Source: Brugia malayi (lineage: Eukaryota; Nematoda; Chromadorea; Rhabditida; Onchocercidae). From it: 64,000 nucleotides of DNA. Positions 51,601 through 57,600 of the stretch are shown piece by piece. The notes under the pieces were generated by a model. The model did no database searches and had not been told where the DNA came from. It was given only the letters and a program-made list of their open reading frames with translations. The first letter of the stretch is position 1; every line of letters begins with the position of its first letter. The stretch is from NCBI RefSeq assembly GCF_000002995.4, contig NW_025062477.1, forward strand, positions 3,444,649-3,508,648. The letters run 5' to 3'. The position numbers and the translations under genes are program-made.

Positions 51601-54600
51601 TAATTATAACTTTTTTTTTATATAAAAGATAATTTTTTTTTTTGATTCTTGTAATTTTACAGATAATTTAAATTGTATTGAAATAATTTAAATTCATTTT
51701 AAAGTGTATCAAATTGTCAATGTTTGTTTTAGAATGATAGTCCGATGAGAAATGGTGAAATGACCATTTTTGTGAATAGCTATCTGGGACGTCTCGAGAA
51801 AACAGTAATTGGACGAGTATATGTTGAGGATAAGGATGACTGGGATCTACCAGATAAAATATTCTCATGGGCACCTGGTAAATCATTACCTGGCTTCAGT
51901 CTTGCTATTAATGGAGAGGTAATTTTTGCATTTTACTTTTAAATTCATCCTTTTGAATCAGTCTTCATAATTAAAAAGTTAAAAATTGATTAGGCATTTG
52001 CATAATTAATCTCAATATGAATAATAATGAAGCAATTTCTGTCTAGAATTATGTTAATTAGATTGAAATGAAGTTGAAATGGAGTGAAAAGCGGAGAGAA
52101 ATAATTGTGGCTTAGTAATATAATAAAATATTGAATTTATTTAATTTAATAGTCTTATCAAATCTAATATTTCTTCATAGCATAAAGTTGACAGTTTAAT
52201 TTTTTTTTTTTTTTTTCTAAATAATAAACTATTCTTTTTTTTATGCATAATTTTTAAAGTATAATTTTTTTTTTTTTGAATTTTCAGATCACAATGGATG
52301 CTAATATGCCATCTCGAACATATCAGATGACTGCTAATGTTGTTGATAAACGACGTAATGAGAAAGCACAAGGTGTTGTTAATGTTATCATAAAGATGGT
52401 ACCTGCTGCTGCTTTTGAAAATCAGGTTTTTTTTTTTTCCTTTCATTCTTTTAAATTCATTTAATCTAAGAAAAAAAAAATTATTTTAATTCAACATTTA
52501 TTTTTTTTAATTGTAATTTGTTGAATTAACAGGGTGCAATAAGAATTATGCTGTCACCTAATGGACTTGATTCACCGGGAAATTTTATAAGGATTGATTC
52601 AACCGGTTCCAGTCCGATGAGTCGATTTGTGAATAAAATGAATGAATATTTGGATGGGAATTCAGAATTGGATGTCTTTTCTATCAAGGTTTATTACTTT
52701 CCCAAAAAAAAAAAATAATTTCACTATTTGTAGTTATGATGTTAAGATTACTGTATACAAGATTCTTTTTTTTTTTTACTTTTTTCATTAAAATACTAAA
52801 TAATTACTGTAATTTAAAAATTGTTTTTAAAATGAAATTATTAAATGAAATTAATCTATGATAATGATAAAGAAATATGAAATATAAGCAAAGCATTGTG
52901 TAATTTATAAAATATTGTTAGCATAATTTTATTAAATTATTTTAAAAAGTTTAAATTAGAAGAATTTTTCAGCAAGATCAAATTGTATTACAAAATTATG
53001 CTCCAACCGTATTGGATGTCCGTTTTTCGGCTCATGGTAGTCCGTACAAAAGTCCAATTTTACTGAACGGTTTAATTGCACAATATCGTAGTGAACTGGA
53101 AAAAGCAATTGGTGCGACAATTGTATCAGCTGGTATTGATATGTGTAAATTTACTGTATGTGATAAAGGATGTCAAACTGTTAATCATGCTAATGAGGTA
53201 AGATATATTTGTTATTTCTTTTTTTTTTTTTTTAGAAATTTAAATTTTAAAAATTTTTACTGCTAATCTACAAAAAAATTCAATAAAAGCTGATATTGTT
53301 TATTGCAAATTGTTTGATATCATTTGAATTTAATAAATAAGAGAAAAGGTTATAGGTTATGGTGAGAGATAGTTTTATCATTAATGTTTATTGTTTTAGC
53401 AAGGTATTGTCGTATCTGCTAATCAAACAGTAATTGTTGGTGTAAATGCATGGTCTAATGATACTTGCATTTGTCCAGTATTTACACCACCTTCATCATG
53501 TCAAGCAAATTTATGTCTCAATTCCGGTGTTTGTCATAACACTTATCCTGGATTCTTCTGTGAATGCCGTAATAATTTCCTGAAAGGTTTACGATGTCAA
53601 GGTACCACACGTTCATTTGATGGACAAGGATTTGCTTGGTTTAAACCGGTTCCGGCATGTACATCGTTGAATATTTCTCTACAATTTTTAACTAAGTAAG
53701 TAATCATTACTTCAACTAATATAAAAATATATTTTGATTTTTGTTCCTTTTTCTGTCCTATTCCATTTATTACTGTTTGTTCTTTCTTCCTCAATTTACA
53801 ACTCATTAATGTGCTATATTAATTAATTAAACTTTCAAATTAAAGAAGCATTCATACTTGATATTACACTTTCCGATTATATATCTCCTTATTTCCTGTT
53901 TCCTGAAATGTTCAGAAAAATATAGCATATTTGAACTTGAATAAGCTGAGTATTTAATGAAATGATCATTGATTGATGGTAAATCCGGTAATGAATTTCA
54001 GACAAGCTAACGGTTTATTGTTGTATAATGGTCCAATGGGTGATAATAGCACGTACGGAAGAGCAGATTATAAGGATTATGTGATCATACGATTGGTTTC
54101 CGGTCGTATACAAGCCGATCTCATGTTTAATGGTGTTGTGGCTAATCCGATACAGATTTCAGGCTCTGATGCTCTTAATGACGGAAAATGGCATACGGTT
54201 ACACTGTATCAGGATGGCAAGGTCATCATTTATTTCTATTTAAAAGCTCTATTCTTAATTGAAATTGAGTATTAATAAAGTATTTTGAATGATTTGAATG
54301 TTATTATATGTCATAATTATTGCTCATTTCAGCATATTGAATTAGTAATTGATAGTTGCTATACAATTGTACCTATTGGAACAGGTGATAAGATTATTGG
54401 AATCGATGATTCTTCTTGTCGTCGTGTTAAAATAACAGCTGATGATGATGAACGATTAAATGTTGTTGCACCGTTACAGGTACTATTTATTAAGGTTTTT
54501 GTTTAAAAGAAATTAATTACTAATAAGTGATGTTATTATTTTAAGATTAAAATTATAAAATAGTGATAAGAAATTGAACAATACAAGTGATAATAAAATA

Positions 54601-57600
54601 GTGATAAGAAATTGAACGATACAAGTGATAATAATCTTATTGGTAATAAATAGTTTCTTTTTTGATTAAAATTTAGATTGGCGGAGTTGCACCACTATCC
54701 GGCAAAGAACGCTATCCAGGAGTGATAACTGCTTTTGCAATGAATTTCAAAGGTTGCATACGTGATTTGATGGTAAACAATGAGTTGTATGATTTGGGTG
54801 TTCCGGATTATGCTAGTGAAGAGCATTCCGAAATTGGTTGTCAACTTACGGAAGCAGCTTGTGGTCTAAATGATATCAGTGGACCGTATTGTGTTCATGG
54901 AGAATGCATTTCTGATTTGGTGGTATGTTTTATTTGTGAATTCTTCAATTTTAAATTAAGTTTATTTGTGAATTCAACTTTAAATTTGCTTATTGCGGGA
55001 AAAATTGAGAATAACCTGTCACATTTCATCAAATATATTTTTCAAAGTTACCGGAAAGAAATGAAATGCAAACGGTGAGATTTTTTTAATTTATTTTTTA
55101 CAGTCGAATGTGCCAAAATGTTTATGTGACCCTGGATATGGTGGTGATCGATGTGACATTCCATTTAAATGGGTCGAATTTGGCCCTGGCTCATTTGTCG
55201 AATATGATGTGAAAGTAGGTCTGGAAGATAAGACAACCAATGTCGATGTATTATTCTTGCCTGGTAAAGCTAATGGTGGAACCGGAGAGCTTGGCTTTGC
55301 TGGTGCTGGTGAAAAAGTATGTTTAAAAATTTTTAACTTTTATCCGCTTAATTTAAATTTAATTTAAATGATTAAAGAAACAAATATTATTGTCCACTTA
55401 TCTGATGCATTATAGGTTTTTTATCATTTTATCGTTTAAAAAAATTGATCCAATTTTAATTAATAAATTGAATTTCTATTTACTTGAATAGTATATCTTC
55501 AATAATCATTAAAAACGGATCAATTTCATTTTGGTCTAAAATCAAAAATAGCTGTGTAATCATATGATTGAGAAAGTCTTTTAAGAAAAAATTTAACTTA
55601 TGATGAAAATGTAATTTTATTATTCCTTTTCCTGATTCTCTTTTCCTGAAAATAATATTGTATTCTCTATTAGAAAAGTAAAATTTGAATTATATAATAA
55701 TTTTTCATTTTCCTTTTTCCTTGCAGTATATCAGCACTTCGATAGAAAATTATTCACCGACAGCGAAATTTGACTTTAGCTCTAGTTTTACTGCTTCATC
55801 TACTACTCCGGTAGAATTACAATTGACTAATTTGCATCTTCAAGATAATATCTCATACTGGATGCAATTTTCCAGAAGTCCTGTTCGGTTTGTTTTCTCC
55901 TTTCTTTTTTTTTGGTTAAATTTTTTTGTTATTGATAATGATAATATTTGATAAATTGAAATTATAATTCTAGTTGATAGCAATCTCTCAATTTATTATC
56001 ATTTTTCAGTGCATCTTTATCTGTTGATGGTGTTTATCGTGGTGTATTGCCTTTAAATCCACTCAAAACTCCATATCAGATTGATATAAATGAATTACTT
56101 CTTGGTGCATTAAGTGTTCAAGGTGACAAAGGCTTTAGGGTAAATAATTCTTTTGAATTTTATCCTAATTTATTGATATAATTTAGTAGTAAAGATACTA
56201 AATTGCTAAATTTTCATTTGTTTCTTTCCCTAAATATAAATATTGCTTAGTCAAAAAAAAAAAGAAATTAATCATTATCTCTCATACTGATTAGCTAATT
56301 CTAGATAAAATATGAGGATTACTTGTTGAAGTGATCATCTAATTATGAAATGAATATTTCAATAATGATACAATTGATGAAGTTTTTTTATAATAATATT
56401 TGTTTGATTGAAATTCACTTTTAGGGTTGTGTTGGTACTTTTCGTTGGCAGCATATTAATTTACCGTTGATAAAGAGCGGAGAACAATCAGGTAGTTATG
56501 GCCAAAGTGATAGTGATTCGATCATATCAGTGAAGCAATCAAAAGGTGTCCAAAGTGGTTGTTCATTGCGTAAAACATGCGCTAATATCGGTTTTGCATA
56601 CTGCGGCGGTTCTTTTGTTTGTGTTGATTTCTGGAAAGGACCATTCTGTACATGTCCAGAAGGTGCACAGGTAAAACTTATTCATCTACTTTATAGGTAA
56701 ATGATTCATCTCTACTTTCTTATCTTAACCAATTAAATATTTAACTTCATTTGTTTTAGATTTACGAGAATTTCAGATATTAAAATTGAACTGATAAATT
56801 AGCGAATTTTTTATTTATAGGTACTTCTTGGTGCTAATGGTGAATTGGTTGGTTGTGGTGAAACATTAGCTGTTAGCAGCCTTGGTATTTCCAGTCCTGC
56901 AATCATCCTTATTCTCATATGCTTGATTTTACTAATTAGTATGTAGATTGTTTAATCTTATATTCGAAAATTGAAATTTAAATTTGAAATAACCATACTT
57001 TTGAGATTTTTTTTTTTTAATTAGTACATAAATTAGTTTAATTTATTTTTTGCATTATTTGTCAGCATTATGAAGAATTTAAATTGGAACAATTTACAGT
57101 GATGGTTCTGTTAATGGTTGTATACACTCGACGTCATACACCACCATTTGAGCCTGTTCGTCCCGAAGAGCTGAATCGTGACAATTTAAGGCCATATGAT
57201 CTAGAAGGTGGTGGTGAGGCGGACAATGACCAATACAATATCACCAATCTTCGTAAACCTGTTATGCCAATCGAGGAAAATGGTATAAATGGCTATGCAC
57301 AACCTGTATATCCAATGCAACGTGCACAAATTGGTTTGAATTTTTTTTTAAAAAAAAAAAAAATTATACTAAAAAATGAAATGTTTCACTTTATACTATC
57401 AAATAATTCTTTATAATATAGCAAAATAATTAATTTTATAAAAATAGTCTTATTTAGGTACAGTAAATTTCTGAGATACAATAATATATATTTTCGAGAT
57501 TTGAAGCCAAAAAATATCATCATATATTGGCCAATTACGTTTTGATAGTTTAAAGAACTAAGCACTCGCAGTACTAAGAGACGAGATAATTTGATTTTAA